DNA of 60,000 nucleotides from contig NC_087062.1 in NCBI RefSeq assembly GCF_963678635.1, positions 84,840,012-84,900,011 on the forward strand, given 5' to 3'. A program made the position numbers and the translations under genes. The first letter of the stretch is position 1. Each line of letters opens with the position of its first letter. The DNA comes from Symsagittifera roscoffensis. Lineage: Eukaryota; Xenacoelomorpha; Acoela; Convolutidae. This document shows positions 45,491 through 58,072 of the stretch, one piece after another. The notes beneath the pieces are model-generated. The model ran no database searches. It was not told where the DNA came from and saw only the letters and a program-made list of their open reading frames with translations.

Positions 45491-46545
45491 GATGATGTCA
45501 AAATGGATATTACTGTTAGCGACCTTTTAACCTTAACGTTGCTTATTCAATTAAGTTAATTAGTTAACACCTGTAAAAAGCGCAGCGACTTTAGGCATAG
45601 CTCTCGTAGGTCAGGTTTGTTGTTACTGTGAACGTAGTTTTTATTAGATCCAAAATTCTGCGAAATTAATGTCCAGTATTCTTTTCTGTAGTTTTTATGT
45701 GGAAAACATTCTTGTCCTTCTCTTCCGAGTGCCAACCAAATTCAACTGTGACTTAACTTCTGGTCGATATCGCCGATCTGAAGTCCATTAAACTTCGCGT
45801 TGTCTACTGCTTTTCTCCTCCTCGTTGTAGATCTGTAGGGTTTGTTTGTGACGTTCTTCTTTCTCGGCCCACAAGGGATTGATCATCGGAAGGTTCCACT
45901 ATTTCTGCGATGGGGTATATCAGTTAGGGTCTTGCCGAAGGGCTATGCACGTCTTCGATATCCACCGAATCTTAAGCAATGCTTGTTAATTGAAACTTTT
46001 GTGACCTTTTTCCCAATCAAGTTGGTTCTCATTCGATGCGTTGTTCCAGAAAAACTTTAGGCCTCGTAGGTTCGGCTCGTTTGACTACGCCATGTTAAAA
46101 AATTGAATTAGGATAGGTATTTAACCGAATTAAATTAACTTAAACTATGACTAGTCTAGGACGAGATATGTTGAGATCTCCACTATCGAATAGTAGACTT
46201 TTAACTAAGACTAGATTAAAAGACTGGGTTAAATAAGACTACGCTAAGGTAATAAGACGGAATTAAAAGTTTCAATTAAGATTAGCTGAATTAACAAGAT
46301 TGGTTGCAAAAGAAACAATAAATGACTCCAACATCAGCTATGCCAAAAGTCGCTGCGCTTTCGGCAGGTGTTAACTAATTAACAAAATTGAATAAGCAAC
46401 GTAAAGGTTAAAAGGTCGCTAAAAGTAATATCCCTTCTGACATCATCAATTTAACTTTGTTAACTCATCGCATGGAAACTGGAGAATGTCAATCGAATGG
46501 GAAAGAATTCATTTGTGAGTTGAAGTTGCGATGAATCTTCAAGTT
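45393..46545. mobile_element. Foldback-type element with inverted repeats of about 210 bp
   Basis: Bases 45393-45612 (ttgaagcttcattgcaactt ... gcagcgactttaggcatagct) are the reverse complement of 46333-46545 with modest divergence. Between them lie about 720 bases with no transposase-like frame (one 72-codon frame at 45842-46060 is unassigned). The outer ends are not followed by matching sequence. It is probably a non-autonomous DNA element or foldback. The left arm also occurs alone at 35095-35192. Confidence 0.75.
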
Positions 46546-47756
46546 ACGTATCGAAATAAGGATAAATTTATCGAGTAATTTATGGTTATGCATTTTCAAA
46601 AATGGTCAGAATTTTTTCCCGAGACCCCGGAATGGAAATATTTAACAAAATTTGCAGCGCGCAGTTTTTAAGTGTTTTGTGAAGTTTTTAATCGAAAACT
46701 TTTTTCATTGCATATTTTTCTCGGTTCGCTCCTGGAAAAATTAGCGGAGTGGTGGTCGACACCTTCGCCATTCTGATTTTAATATATTCAATGAAATCAG
46801 TCGGCAATCTACTAACATTGTATAAAAAGAGTTTTTTCTGCTTTTAGAGCTTCTCTAAAGTAAAACCTTCGTTGTGTTATCAAAAGTATGTGGATGCTTT
46901 TTAAAAAGTATATCATCCAAGTAAATAAAGAAATGAGTCTAGGTGAACAAATAGTGTCAGATTTTTTTGTCTATATATTGATCGATAACACTGCTTTCGT
47001 GATACATAATTTTCAAAGAGAAATAAAATTTAATTATATCAAAAAGGCATTGTGGCGCTCCGGTAAGTGATGGTGCCCAGCAATCAAAAGAATGCTGGTT
47101 CAAATCGCACCTTTGCTGCATTTTGTAAGGTGATCTCTTGCAAGTAAGTCATAGCTTAAAGGGACTCGGCAAGTAAGTCATAGCTTAAATTTCATACCTG
47201 CTTATCTTAAAGCCGAAGTTACGTCATCATTACGCAATAATTTCTCAACAACGCTTTCAAAATTTTGTTATCTTGAATTACGAAACCAAATATTGGCTGG
47301 TTGGAATGTTAATTGTTAAAAAATTTTCCGAGGAGTAAATGTCTCTTTTTTACTCATTCCGTTCACAAAATATTTATTAACATTTTATAAAAATGCAAAA
47401 AAAGTAATATCAATTAAATTTTCATTACGAGGCCAAGCTGTGCATTTCGTGAATTGTAAGCGGGTTCCGCAACAAGGACGCTCTCTTTGTTCTTCCTTTG
47501 TTCTGTCAATTCCTTTTATCCTTCTGACAAGTTTGTAACATATTTAAAGACTCCTTTCTGGAATCCGGGAAGATACGGTACAAAATTGTGCGGCTATCCA
47601 GTGCAGACTTTGACCTCGTAAAGTTGATCGTATTTTTTTGCCATTTTTTTTCTGGAGTATTAAATTTTTTTAAAATCTGTTTTTATAATTTTTTAAACAT
47701 ACTTAAGGTTTTTCCTCTGTGTTTAAATGATTGTGTATAAGTGAAGCAGTGCTACC
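46546..47756. other. AT-rich interval
   Basis: There is no gene. At 47146-47190 the phrase aagtaagtcatagcttaa is repeated directly. At 47079-47102 CCAGCA and TGCTGG form a stem followed by GTTCAAATC (B-box-like), but no complete tRNA fold is present. Confidence 0.4.
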
Positions 47757-48300
47757 AATTTAGCTTGTTGGCCGTTTGGCTTGTAGGCCGTTTGGCTTGC
47801 AGGCCGTTTGGCCTGTTGACCATGGGTGTTTTTGGCTTTTTGGCTTCTCGGGCATTTAGCTTGTCGGCCGTTTGGCCTGTTGGCCGCTTGGCTTGTTGGC
47901 CGTTGTTTTTTTTTTGGCTTTTTGGCTTCTCGGCCATTTGGGTTGTTGGCCGTTTGGCTTGTTGCCCGTTTGGCTTGTTGCCCGTTTGGCTTGTTGGCCG
48001 TTTGACTTGTTGGCCGTTTGTCTTGTTGCCTTTTTGGCTTGTCGGCCGTTTGGTTTTATGGCTTTTTGGCTAGTCGGCCGTTTGGCTTGTTGGCCGTTTG
48101 GCTTGTTGGCCGTTTGGTTTGTTGGCCATTTGGTTTGTTGGCCGTTTGAATTGTTGCCCATTTGGTTTCTTGCCCATTTGGCTTGTTGGCCTTTTGGCTT
48201 GTTTGCCGTTTGGCTTGTTTGACGTTTGGCTTGTTGGACGTTTAGCTTGTTGGCAGTTTGGCTTGTTGGCCGTTTAATCCTGTTGACCGTTTGACTTGTG
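47757..48300 (+). repeat. 16-bp minisatellite, about 33 units
   Basis: The unit is ggcttgttggccgttt with substitutions. The unit has no stops in either strand and 16 is not a multiple of 3, so all three frames cycle through the same 16-residue peptide period. This explains the overlapping frames at 47741-48222. It is not evidence of a gene. Confidence 0.9.
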
Positions 48301-48777
48301 GGCCTAAAATCGTGTAAAATTTCATATCCAAATTTTAAGCCAAAATGATTGTTTAGTGTGTTAATTTAGTTTCGTTCTTACGCCACGTTGAGTGATATAA
48401 AAATTAGAGGAAGTTGTAAAGTCGTAATACAGTCAGTTTTTAAAAGTTATGAAGATAATTTTAGCGTTACGAAAAATCGATTTGAGTTTTTGCTGATTGA
48501 ATGTTCGCTCAAGGTTGCATGTTTTCCAAAATGTTTTACCGTCCTAGAGTTTCACTTTTTGGACTTTTTTGCAAAATGATTTGAAAAGGTTTTTTAGTGA
48601 GCCAAAGGAGCTCGGTTGGTATGATCCATGTGACCGGGTTAAGAAATAATCTTTCTTTTCAAACTTTCCAATTCGCCCCTACTCTCGAGAAAGTCATAGA
48701 TCCGCCCAGAATCATGATCTCATCCTAAGTTAACTGACGTGACGTGTAGAAATCCGCGGGTGAAATCTGGTTCAAAA
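48301..48777. other. AT-rich interval
   Basis: No gene or repeat is seen, apart from an A-box-like gagctcggttggta near 48608 with no matching B box. Confidence 0.35.
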
Positions 48778-49455
48778 CCTCTTTTGGCTATCAACCAAAG
48801 ATATATTCACCAAGCAGATTTTTGGAGATTTTACGCTTCTAAAGTACTAGGTTTCTTTTGATATAAATTTCTCTTCAGTTAACTCGGTAGTTTCAGTGTA
48901 TTTAATTCTTTATACGCTAAAAAAGCGAATTTCACCGGTTATTGGCAAAAAAAATTTTATGGAAAATATACTGCACCATTTTAATTCTGGTGAAATTCTG
49001 AGCAACTTTTGTTCCCTTTACTTTTGCTCTATTTTAACTAATTTGAGAAAAAAACCTTTGAAATTTCAATTTTGGATCGTTGTGTCCGGTCAAAATAAAT
49101 CAGCACTGTATCTTCCTGCTCCGAAAGGCCATGGATCATAATCGATTATATTGTCATATTATGGTCAGTATCTATAAATATCCAAAATAATTGATTATAA
49201 TCCATGAAAATTGGACTTTATTTATGTCAAAATAATCCCTTGAAGTTAATTATAATCCTTTAAAAATGGATTATAATGTTTATATTTTTATGCCAACAAA
49301 ATTCATTATAATCGATTATAATAAATTATTATGAATTTTTTCAAGACGTTTTTCATAAAACGTACAAAAATTTTCAAAGTTATCTCCTTTCTTGTTTAAT
49401 GCAGTTGCTACCTACGTTTCGTAAAATGTTACAATTCACATTAAAACTTATATGA
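48778..49455 (+). repeat. 783-bp-period duplication, copy 1
   Basis: It starts cctcttttggctatcaacca and aligns with 49561-50231. Shared blocks include ttaactcggtagtttc and the palindrome-rich segment after ccatggatcataatc. Divergence is moderate, so it is an older duplication. Confidence 0.75.
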
Positions 49456-49560
49456 CAAAGCCCGACAAAGTCTTACAATTGTAAAATTTCCAAAAATTTG
49501 CGGAAAATTTTTGAAACTTGTTTTAAAGCAAAGATTTTAGTTTTTATATAGTAAAATTGA

Positions 49561-50231
49561 CCTCTTTTGGCTATCAACCAAAAATATATTCCCTTTGCAG
49601 ATTTTTGGAGTTTTACCCTTAAAAAAAAACTAAAAAAATGTGTACGAGGTTCTTTTGATATAACTTTCGCATCAGTTAACTCGGTAGTTTCTCTGTATGC
49701 AATTCTTTATTAAGAAAAAATCGAAATTGACCGGTTATTGGGGAAAAAGTTTTTGAAAAGTATATTGCACTATTTTAATTCTGGTGAAACTTTGAGCAAG
49801 TTTTGTTCCCTTGACTTTTTCTAATTTTACCTAATTTGAGCAAAAAATTTTGAAATTTCAATTTTTGTTCGTTGTGTCCGGCTAATTTAAATCAGCACTG
49901 TATCTTCCCGCACCGAGCGCCCATGGATCATAATCAATTATATTGTCATAATATGGTCAGTATCTATAAATATACAAAATAATTTATTATAATCCATGAA
50001 AATATAGTCCTTTATAATCATTTATAATCCATTAAAAATAGATTCTAATTTTCATATTTTTTATGCCAAAATAATCCATTAAAATTGATTATAATCGATT
50101 ATAATGGATTTTTTCTAGTCGTTACTCATGGAACTCACAACTTTTTCAAATATATCTCATTTTCCGTTTAGTTCAGTTGCTTTGTACGTTTCATAAAAGG
50201 TTACTTTTTACACTAAAACCTACATGTTTTT
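49561..50231 (+). repeat. 783-bp-period duplication, copy 2
   Basis: It is the partner of 48778-49455. It differs by substitutions and short indels, and its palindromic words are altered independently. Confidence 0.75.
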
Positions 50232-50254
50232 TTTCTCTTATATATTCTGATTGA

Positions 50255-50455
50255 ACCCTCCTATTTTACTTGCATCCCCCTCCCTCCGTTTACTTCACCG
50301 CCCCCTTCCAGTTTAGTTTCACTTCATCCCCCTCCCAGTTTACCTTAACCCCCTCCCTCAATTTACGTTAAACACCCCCCCCCCCCCCAAATTTTTTAAC
50401 CCCCTCCCCAGTTTATTTTACCCCTCCCCCCCGTTTACCGCCCCCCGCCCCTCAT
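50255..50455 (+). repeat. C-rich degenerate minisatellite
   Basis: The unit resembles ccccctcccagtttactt, repeated about ten times, including a run of 14 C near 50376. The minus strand is therefore G-run rich. It stands out sharply from the AT-rich surroundings. Confidence 0.8.
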
Positions 50456-50730
50456 TCAATGATGCAAAACTAATCGAATTTAGTTCTAAAATAAAAATGA
50501 ATTATAAACGACTATAATGGGTTATAATAGCTTTTTATTTCGAAAGTAATCGATTATGATGGATTATGTTAGCAAAAACAATCGATTTCAGTGCCAAAAT
50601 AATGGATTATAATTTTTCAAAAATAATCCATTATAATGGCAATATAATCGATTTCTTGGTCTAAATTTTACATCTGTAATGGATTACAATGGATTCTTTT
50701 TGTCTCGGGAATCCATTGTAATCGGTTAGA

Positions 50731-52440
50731 ACCCATGAGCGCCTGGTGTGGGTTGAGCTAATTTCAGTACGGCACGTTGTAATTTAAATGTAACACGATT
50801 ATGATTATTTTGACGCCAATAAAAGACGATTATTTGAAAAAAACTACTCAAAAAAGATTGGAATGACGTCTTAAAGTAGAAATTTGAAGATCAATTTAAT
50901 TTTGTAACGCATCTCAGATGGCGTCTATTTAATATATGTTGGTGAGAAAAATAACGAAAAAAAACTGAGTTTTTTTCTAAGTTTCTTCTGCATTAACTTG
51001 AGTTTCTTCTGCTCATATAATTGAACTATTCCTCAAAAAAAACTCGAATAGAAAACACAAAATTAGTTGTAGAAAGATTTCTCGATGTAACACTTAGTCT
51101 TCCTTATCTATATAAACATCCCATTAACAGCAGAGGTACTATTTCAAGGCGTCACATTTGGCTGACAGACCTTAAACTTTTTCCACAGGCGCTAGTATGC
51201 ACTAATTTTTTTGGTCAAACCTGTTTTAAAAGTGCTCTAAACGTCATTTATAGATTTTTTGTTTAATTTGCTTGCGGTAGAAAAATTTTTTGATAAAAAG
51301 GGTCCCTAAATAGTATTTTTGGAGAGCTCGGAAAATCAAATTGATCGACCAAATTGGCCCCCTAGAAAAACTTCTGCGCATGCCACGCCACTGCCATCAG
51401 GTATGAGACTCGTATTGTATTTGATATACTTTTTGTTTGGCCTACCAAACAATAATGCAGGAAGCAGCGGTCAATTTGGAAACCTATTAAAGAACTCGAA
51501 TTCCGAAACAAACGCAAATTAAAGAACTTATGCTCTGATTGAAAAGAAGTAAAATATGTTTTTTTTTCATTATAGCTAATGTCAAATTTCCCTAAAATTT
51601 GGACAAAAAAACTGAGAGATGCTTGAAACAGGAGCAACTAAGAGCAGTTTTGCAGAAGACAAAAATCGTTTTGATTCTTCCGTGCTTTCATTTTTTTCGT
51701 TGAGCCAAATGATCATCGTGATTGTCCTAAACGCGGCAAAATATCATAAAATTGTGAGAAAAAACTTTGTGAGTTAAAGAATAGATTGGTTTGAATCCCC
51801 TTTGATATTTAAATACTTTTTTCCTCAACTTTTGTTCTTTCAGTTTTCTTCACTTATCTGTTTTTTTTTCTGCTATACGGCTAAAATTATCTCACTCTTT
51901 TCACTAAGCTTATATTCTGATTGAAAAACAAAATTTTCTTTCGCTATTAATAATTTCAAGTATTGATAATTACCAACAATCGGCTAAGAGCATTATGATC
52001 CATTTTTTAAAATAAAAGAAAGATCAGCTTTCGGCGTAAATTAATTTTATAAAACGGAAAAGACCCCGCTGTCAGTATAGAGCAGATCTTATAGTAAAAT
52101 GTTTTGCATGCACAAGATGATTTTAAAAATCTGGTCAAGTGAATACGACTTACTCAAGGGTTAAAAAAGGGTGCAGTTTGAACTAAAAGATAGAAGATTG
52201 TTCACACATGGCAGGAGATTCTAAAGAGTTAATTATTCGCCTGACCGAAAAAAATTGAACCAATTTCCTTTTGTTTCAAAAAAAGTGGACATAGCCACCG
52301 TCTAAAGTGGAGTACCCCATCGTCATCGCCTTCCGTTAGTACTTCCCAGTGTGTTAAATTTTGAACTATGGTTGCAATTTACTATAAATTCTTAAATAGA
52401 AACAGCGACATCATTTTGGGCGCTAGTGCAAACAACCGAT
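50731..52440. other. AT-rich interval without genes
   Basis: There are only short chance frames (for example 51021-51266 and 51319-51522) with no recognisable domain. Confidence 0.4.
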
Positions 52441-54156
52441 AGTGCGAAATAAATAATTCAAAATTTCTAACAAAAACTAGTTACGCAATTCACCAATTTC
52501 ATAATTTTAATTGAAGCAGCACACATGCGACCAATTTCATGGAATCGAAAAAATATTTAGTAGCTTCCAGCTATTTCAAAAGCTTGGGATATCTGTACTA
52601 CTAGCTATATTTTTGAATGTTTCCATTATTTGTTTGTTATTGAATTTATTAATTATGGTATATGTTAGGAATATTCATCAAAAATTTCAAACTGAGTGCC
52701 TGGAGATTTGATTGTGGTGAGAAAAAATGCTCTTGGGGTTCTATACCGGCCGGTTTTTCATTAAAACGCAGGTTTTTCAGTAATAGCCAATATAATTTAA
52801 TCCTACAAAAAATCTGAGTCTGCCCTTAGGAGCGTAAAGGCGTGGTTATTATTATTGAATTGACTTGTGATGTTTTTAAGCCCCATCTACAATTCACATT
52901 TAGCGGCTCGAGTCACAATTGAGTTGCAGAAATTTGCATATTTCTAATCATCGTGTTCTCAAATGAAGGAACTTTGGGAAACCAGTGCCCGGAGAGTTAC
53001 TTATTTTAGCAAAACTATTTCAGGCTGTTTGTCGACTGCTTCATTGATTTAATTTATAAAAAATCATCATTAATTCAGAATCAGTCATAGGCGCAACTTT
53101 AGAACTGAGTTGCAAAATCGAAATGAAAAAAATCGAAATTTTCAAATCTTTTTTTTCAACAGCTACCATCAGACAACTTTGACATTTTTACAGCTGATCT
53201 GTTTAATGTAACAAATGAGAGCAGGCAAGTTTAAAGTATATATTTTAAATTTCTACTCTTAAATGTCAAACTATTCGATGAGTTAGCAACTACACGTTTC
53301 AAAATCTTTTCAGATTCAGTTTATGCTGCACTTTATTCACCTTGCTTCATTGGTTTTATTGTGTACCTCGTTATTGAATTTTTTGGGTAGTTTAATGAAG
53401 TTTTTCAAACCATTCTTCGGTTTTGCCTTCAAAGCCGTTTTAAATGCAACAAGACTGCCCTGAGGAACCGAGAATGCATTTTTCTGCCTTTTTCTTCAAA
53501 ATTCGGAAAAATTGTTTCCTCACTTTGTTCCCCCATAAGAAATATAAAGAACAAGTGATATATTTTGATTCTAGTTACTTGTATTCAAAGCAAATTGCTT
53601 GCCTCAATTTAATCTGAAATGGTTTAATTTGCCGCTTAAGCATTAGGAGAACAAAATATGGCGCGCGTTTATTATCCCACATTGAACATTTGTCTTTAAA
53701 GTAGTCCTGATTTCAAATCAGTTTAGTTTGGTCAGCAATGGTCGCAGGTAAGATATTTGTTAAATATTGAGCTCCTAACAACAATGTTTATGAGATGGTA
53801 AAAAAATACCATCAAAAAGATTCTCTACAAAAAATGATCAATTTGACACTAAAGACTCTGAATGAAAAAATACCCCAAGCTTAAACAGTCCGCGTTTTCG
53901 TCGAATGATGAAAAGTTAATATTGTTAAGCAAAGAAGTTTTCGTGTGATTAAAGTCGATTAAAGAAATTGGTCAAAAATTTTCGCATGTTTTTTACGTTC
54001 TCACTGCTGTAAAACTAGTGTCACATTTGTTTTATATAAAATTCCGAGGCGACCTCCAGGTGCGTACATTATTGTTTAATTGACTTGCAATGTTTTAAAG
54101 CCCCTTTTACAATTCACAAGTACCGGGACGAGTCACGATTGACCTTGTACAACTTA
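52441..54156 (+). repeat. 1,716-bp tandem duplication, copy 1
   Basis: It begins agtgcgaaataaataattca and is followed by an almost identical unit at 54157. A 66-codon frame (52511-52711) with one hydrophobic stretch is open in both copies but starts at TTG and lacks coding signs. It is probably open only because the copies are recent. Confidence 0.9.
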
Positions 54157-55866
54157 AGTGCGAAATAAATAATTCAAAATTTCTAACAAAAATTAGTTAT
54201 GCAATTTACAAATTTCATAAATTTAATTGAAGCAGCACACATGCGACCAATTTCTTGGAATCGAAAAAATATTTAGTAGCTTCCAGCTATTTCAAATGCT
54301 TGGAATATCTGTACTACTAGCTATATTTTTGAATGTTTCCATTATTTTTTTGTTATTGAATTTATTAACTATGGTATATGTTAGGAATATTCATCAAAAA
54401 TTTCAAACTGAGTGCCTCGAGATTTGATTGTGGTGAGAAAAAATGCTCCTGGGTTTCTATACCGGCCGGTTTTTCAATGAAACGCAGGTTTTTTAGTAAT
54501 AGCCAATATAATTTAATCCTACAAAAAATCTGAGTCTGCCCTTAGGTGCGAAAAGGCGTGGTTATTATTATTGAATTGACTTGTGAAGTTTTTAAGCCCC
54601 ATCTGCAATTCACATTTAGCGGCTCGAGTCACAATTGAGTTGCAGAAATTTGCATATTTCTAATCATTGTGATCTCAAATGAAGGAATTTTGGGAAACAG
54701 TGCCCGGAGAGTTACTTTTTTTGCAAAAATATTTCGGGCTATTTGTCGACTGCTTCATTGATTTAATTTATAAAAAATCATCATTAATTCAGAATCAGTC
54801 ATAGCCGCAACTTTAGAACTGAGTTGCAAAATCGAATTGAAAAATCGAAATTTTCAAATCTTTTTTTTAACAGCTACCATCAGACAACTTTGACATTTTT
54901 ACAGCTGATCTGTTTAATGTAACAAATGAGAGCAGGCAAGTTTAAAGTATATATTTTAAATTTCTACTTTTAAATGTCAAACTATTCTATGAGTTAGCAA
55001 CTACACGTTTCAAAATCTTTTCAGATTCAGTTTATGCTGCACTTTTTTCACCTTGCTTCATTGGTTTTATTGTGTACCTCGTTATTGAATTTTTTGGGTA
55101 GTTTAATGAAGTTTTTCAAACCATTCTTCGGTTTTGCCTTCAAAGCCGTTTTAAATGCAACAAGACTGCCCTGAGGAACCGAGAATGCATTTTTCTGCCT
55201 TTTTCTTCAAAATTCGGAAAAATTGTTTCCTCACTTTGTTCCCCCATAAGCAATATAAAGTACAAGTGATATATTTTGATTCTAGTTACTTGTATTCAAA
55301 GCAAATTGCTTGCCTCAATTAAATCTGAAATTGTTTAATTTACCGCTTAAGCATTAAAAGAACAAAATATGGCGCGCGTTTATTATCCCACCCTTGAACA
55401 TTTGCCTTTAAAGTAGTCCTGATTTCAAATCAGTTTAATTTGGTCAGCAATGGTCGCAGGTAAGATATTTGTTATATATTGAGCTCCTGACAACAATGTT
55501 TATGAGATGGTGAAAAAATACCATCAAAAAGGATCTCTATAAAAAATGATCAATTTACACTAAAGAAACTGAATGAAAAAATACCCCAAGCTTAAATAGT
55601 CCGCATTTTCGTCGAAAGTTCAAAAAATAATATTGTTAAGCAAAGAAGATTTCGTGTGATTAAAGTCGATTTAAAAAAATGGTCAAAAATTTTCGCATGT
55701 TTTTTACGTTCTCACTGCTGTAAAACTAGTGTCACATTTGTTGTATATAAAAATCCGAGTCGACCTCCTGGTGCGTACATTATTGTTTAATTGACTTGCA
55801 ATATTTTAAAGCCTCTTTTACAATTCACAAGTACCGGGACGAGTCACAATTGACCTTTTACAACTG
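54157..55866 (+). repeat. 1,716-bp tandem duplication, copy 2
   Basis: It matches copy 1 at constant offset 1,716 over the start and accumulates small indels later. Its right end (gagtcacaattgaccttt) equals that of copy 1. Confidence 0.9.
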
Positions 55867-55889
55867 GCAAAAATTTTAAATCTCGGATG

Positions 55890-56420
55890 ACTGCGTCCCA
55901 TAATTAGAATCATTCACAGCCGCAAGTTTAAAATTGAGTTGCAAAATCGAGTTCAAAACTCAAAATCCAAACATTTTTTTCAGCAGCTACTAGTAGTTCT
56001 ATCAGTTAATTTTGATTTTCTATAGCTGATGTGCTTCGTGCAGCAAATGAGAGTAAACAAATTTAAACTACATGTTTTCGAATCTAGATATTTTAGAATC
56101 AAACGTTTTTATCATTTTAAAACAACACATTTGAAAGATTCTTTTTTATTGGGTTCCTCGTTATTGCAATTTTTTTGGGGAATTTAATGAGGTTTTTCTA
56201 ATCTTTCTCCGATTTTGCCTTCAAAACTGTTTCAAACGCAACAAGCCTACCCTGAAGAACACAATAAGAATATTTCCGCTTTTTCTTCGAAAATCGGATT
56301 ATTATTTCCTAATTTTGTTTCCCCAATAAACTCTTCCAAGTGCATTTTGATGTATTTTGATTCTAGTAACCTAATTAGAAGCAAATTGCTTGCCTCAATT
56401 TAATTTGGAATGGCCGTTTT
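55890..56420 (+). repeat. Older partial third copy of the 1.7-kb unit
   Basis: It aligns with the second half of the unit (53075-53630). It shares ttgccttcaaa..gttt..aa.gcaacaag, agcaaattgcttgcctcaat and other blocks, but with clearly higher divergence. Confidence 0.75.
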
Positions 56421-58072
56421 GTCTTCGAATATTAAAAAATGTTAAGCAAAGAATATATATTGTACATAAAATGGCACAAAACGACCCGTAGTTTTTTTTC
56501 TAAAAATTCATTTGATTGGAACAAACAAATAACGTCTTTTCAGGGTCAATATCAGCAAACTCACAATTCTGGCTGCAATGATGTTGGTGCGCTGTTCACA
56601 CTTTGGACAAATGGCCAAAAAATATATAATTGTTTTTGAAAAACTTGGGCCAAACCCTGTCCAGAAACCCAAAGTCGAACTACTTTAGTGCATGGCAGAC
56701 CTTAGTTTTTAAAAGCAGTTTCCCAATTATTTTTTTTTTCTAATTTGGCATTGGATTCCTACTCGAGATTAACTTGTTTCTTGATACAAGCTTGAAGTTA
56801 TATCACAAAGTTTGATTGCACTATTTAACTTTTATTATAACAATTGTTTTTTTATTTTCGTTTTTAACTCATATTATCAAAAATTTATCAAATCTAGATG
56901 CACTTAAGTTTGCAAACTTTTTTTTATATCTGAAAGTTGAGTAACCCAAGCATAGCTAATGCTCGCTTTTTTGATATTGTTTTGATAAAAATTGTGTATA
57001 ACCTGCATTAACGCAGGAAGTTCTTATAACCAAATCAAATCTTGCTTTCTCTGCGATGTCTATCAAGCCAGAAGTAACTGCTAACTTTTGATTATACTGA
57101 ACTGTGTTCAGTGTTTTAAGAATAATTGATTAGTAATTGACTAAATTGAATTTTTTTTATTTGACAAAATTAAGATTCTTATTCACTTTTATTCAAATAT
57201 AAAAGAAAATTTTTGAATTTGATAGAAAGTGACAACAGAAACACAACATAATTGCTTAATATCCAGAAATTTTAGCACGGGTAGCAAAAAAGTTTTGGCC
57301 GAAGCTGTCTCAATAGAAGGCAGTCTTTGATGTACTATTTGCTTTTCTGCAAATTAAATCAGGCGTGTTAAATGAACTGCTATTAAAAGCTTGACGTCTC
57401 TAGTTCTGAGTAAAGACTACTAAAAACTGGTTAGCTCTTAAATATAGGAACAAAAAGGTCGAATAATTGTGTCGAAAAAAAAACGTTTGAAATTTTGTTT
57501 ATTTTTGGCTAAAATGATCATTTCTGTTTTTCTAGACTTTAATCATAAGAAAGTTTGATTTATTTTATTTTTAACATAACTAGTTTTGGACCTTTTATTT
57601 ACCGCTTGTTTGGCAACAATTGTTTTTTTTTTTAATTTTAGACTTTTAAGACAAACTTTTTTGATCAAGCCCAATTTAAAAACATTGTAGGCTATCTTAC
57701 AGTTTTCGAATCACACCTCTCATTTCAAACGACATTGAGTTGAAAATAAAAACGAAAAAAAAAATGTTTTTCTACTATTTATGAAAATGGTTGAAACATT
57801 TTGAGCTACTTGCACAGCAAGCTGCATGCTTTTTTTGTTACCTTGAAAAATTACCACACAGTTATCACGCATAATATATTGAAGGCTTTTCAGGCGTAAT
57901 TCAAATAATCTTAAAATTTTTGAAACAATTTTCTCAGAGTCGAGAGAAATCCGTTTAATATTTTTGATTTTTTGTCTAAATTCGAGCAATAAAATCGAAT
58001 AACAATACACAAAATTTTCTGTTTTTTAGTCTTTTAGGATAAAACAAAAAGATTTTACTGTAAATAAAACAG
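56421..58072. other. AT-rich interval without genes
   Basis: No coding signals are present. Near 57770-57830 a phrase (gaaaatggttgaaacatttt) related to the following tandem pair occurs. Confidence 0.4.

Larger units (their letters stand above)
49130..50730. repeat. Cluster of ATTATAATCGATTATAAT-like palindromic words
   Basis: Words such as ataatcgattata, ttataatccat and aatggattataat recur about twenty times, on both strands and outside the duplicated segments too (for example 50498-50720). Many are near-perfect palindromes. Confidence 0.7.

Noticed and set aside
47068-47115. Possible tRNA or tRNA-derived SINE (CCAGCA/TGCTGG stem and GTTCAAATC)
   Set aside because: No acceptor stem and no T-stem pairing around the TTCAAAT loop; the stem loop is ten bases, too large for an anticodon loop.
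47741-48222. Overlapping frames of 101-116 codons on both strands
   Set aside because: They are products of the 16-bp minisatellite and have no independent coding evidence.
52511-52711. 66-codon frame with a hydrophobic stretch, present in both 1.7-kb copies
   Set aside because: It has a TTG start and AT-rich codons, and its conservation is only as expected from a recent duplication.
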